Source of the DNA: Deltaproteobacteria bacterium
GTDB lineage: Bacteria; Desulfobacterota; DAOWOC01
Length of the DNA stretch: 5,603 nucleotides
Direction of reading: 5' to 3'
NCBI GenBank assembly: GCA_030642225.1
Contig: DAOWOC010000088.1
Coordinates: 1-5,603 of the forward strand
The position numbers and the translations under genes were made by a program. How positions within the stretch are numbered: position 1 is the stretch's first letter; every line of letters begins with the position of its first letter. Shown here in pieces: positions 5,553 to 5,603 of the stretch. Below the pieces are notes generated by a model that had not been told where the DNA came from, did not search any database, and worked only from the letters and a program-made list of their open reading frames with translations.

Positions 5553-5603
5553 GCCTGCCCCCATTAATGTTGTTATTTAAAATGTCTTTTTATAAAGAAG
5601 ATA
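5553..5603. other. Upstream edge of the cytochrome gene
   Basis: These 51 bases precede the octaheme cytochrome on the - strand. They include the GGGGG ribosome site directly before the start and AT-rich sequence beyond. The reading frames entering from the right stop within about 30 bases, so an upstream gene could end here, but nothing identifiable remains. No convincing promoter boxes are visible. Confidence 0.5.

Overview
This is an AT-rich bacterial window with six genes. Four lie on the + strand and two on the - strand, and the two groups converge on a bidirectional terminator near 3700-3730. The gene mix (acyl phosphotransferase/butyrate kinase pair, free-standing NifX-like protein, QueH, octaheme cytochrome c) suits an anaerobic, respiratory, low-GC bacterium. 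A sulfate-reducer-type member of Desulfobacterota is my best guess, but it is an inference from gene content only.

Region 1 (1-2666, + strand) is a tightly packed three-gene operon. It holds the C-terminal part of a phosphate acyltransferase (Pta/Ptb-family) protein cut by the window edge, a second full-length Ptb-family protein, and a butyrate-kinase family protein. The junctions are TAATG (1-nt overlap) and an 11-nt overlap, so translational coupling is likely. Canonical Ptb and Buk turn acyl-CoA plus phosphate into acyl-phosphate and then ATP. Here the two Ptb paralogs appear to have lost different, complementary sets of family motifs. The first keeps the KG and S-R-x-D segments. The second keeps the VNPxxPxTxDAA, GPLxxDxAVS and KGIxSPVxGDADI segments. 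This suggests a heteromeric acyltransferase or one with divided function, and is the main point of novelty in the window.

Region 2 (2667-2991) is very AT-rich and non-coding. It holds a weak terminator-like hairpin after buk, several short palindromes and two interleaved direct repeats just upstream of the next gene.

Region 3 (2992-3740, + strand) holds a small NifX/NifB-type protein, then ribosomal protein S21 (rpsU), then a perfect 30-bp palindromic A-tract/T-tract terminator that can serve both strands.

Region 4 (3745-5552, - strand) holds an octaheme, HAO-like periplasmic cytochrome c, followed with a 4-nt overlap (TTGA) by queH, the epoxyqueuosine reductase of tRNA queuosine synthesis. 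The pairing is functionally unexpected, and queH appears to start at TTG.
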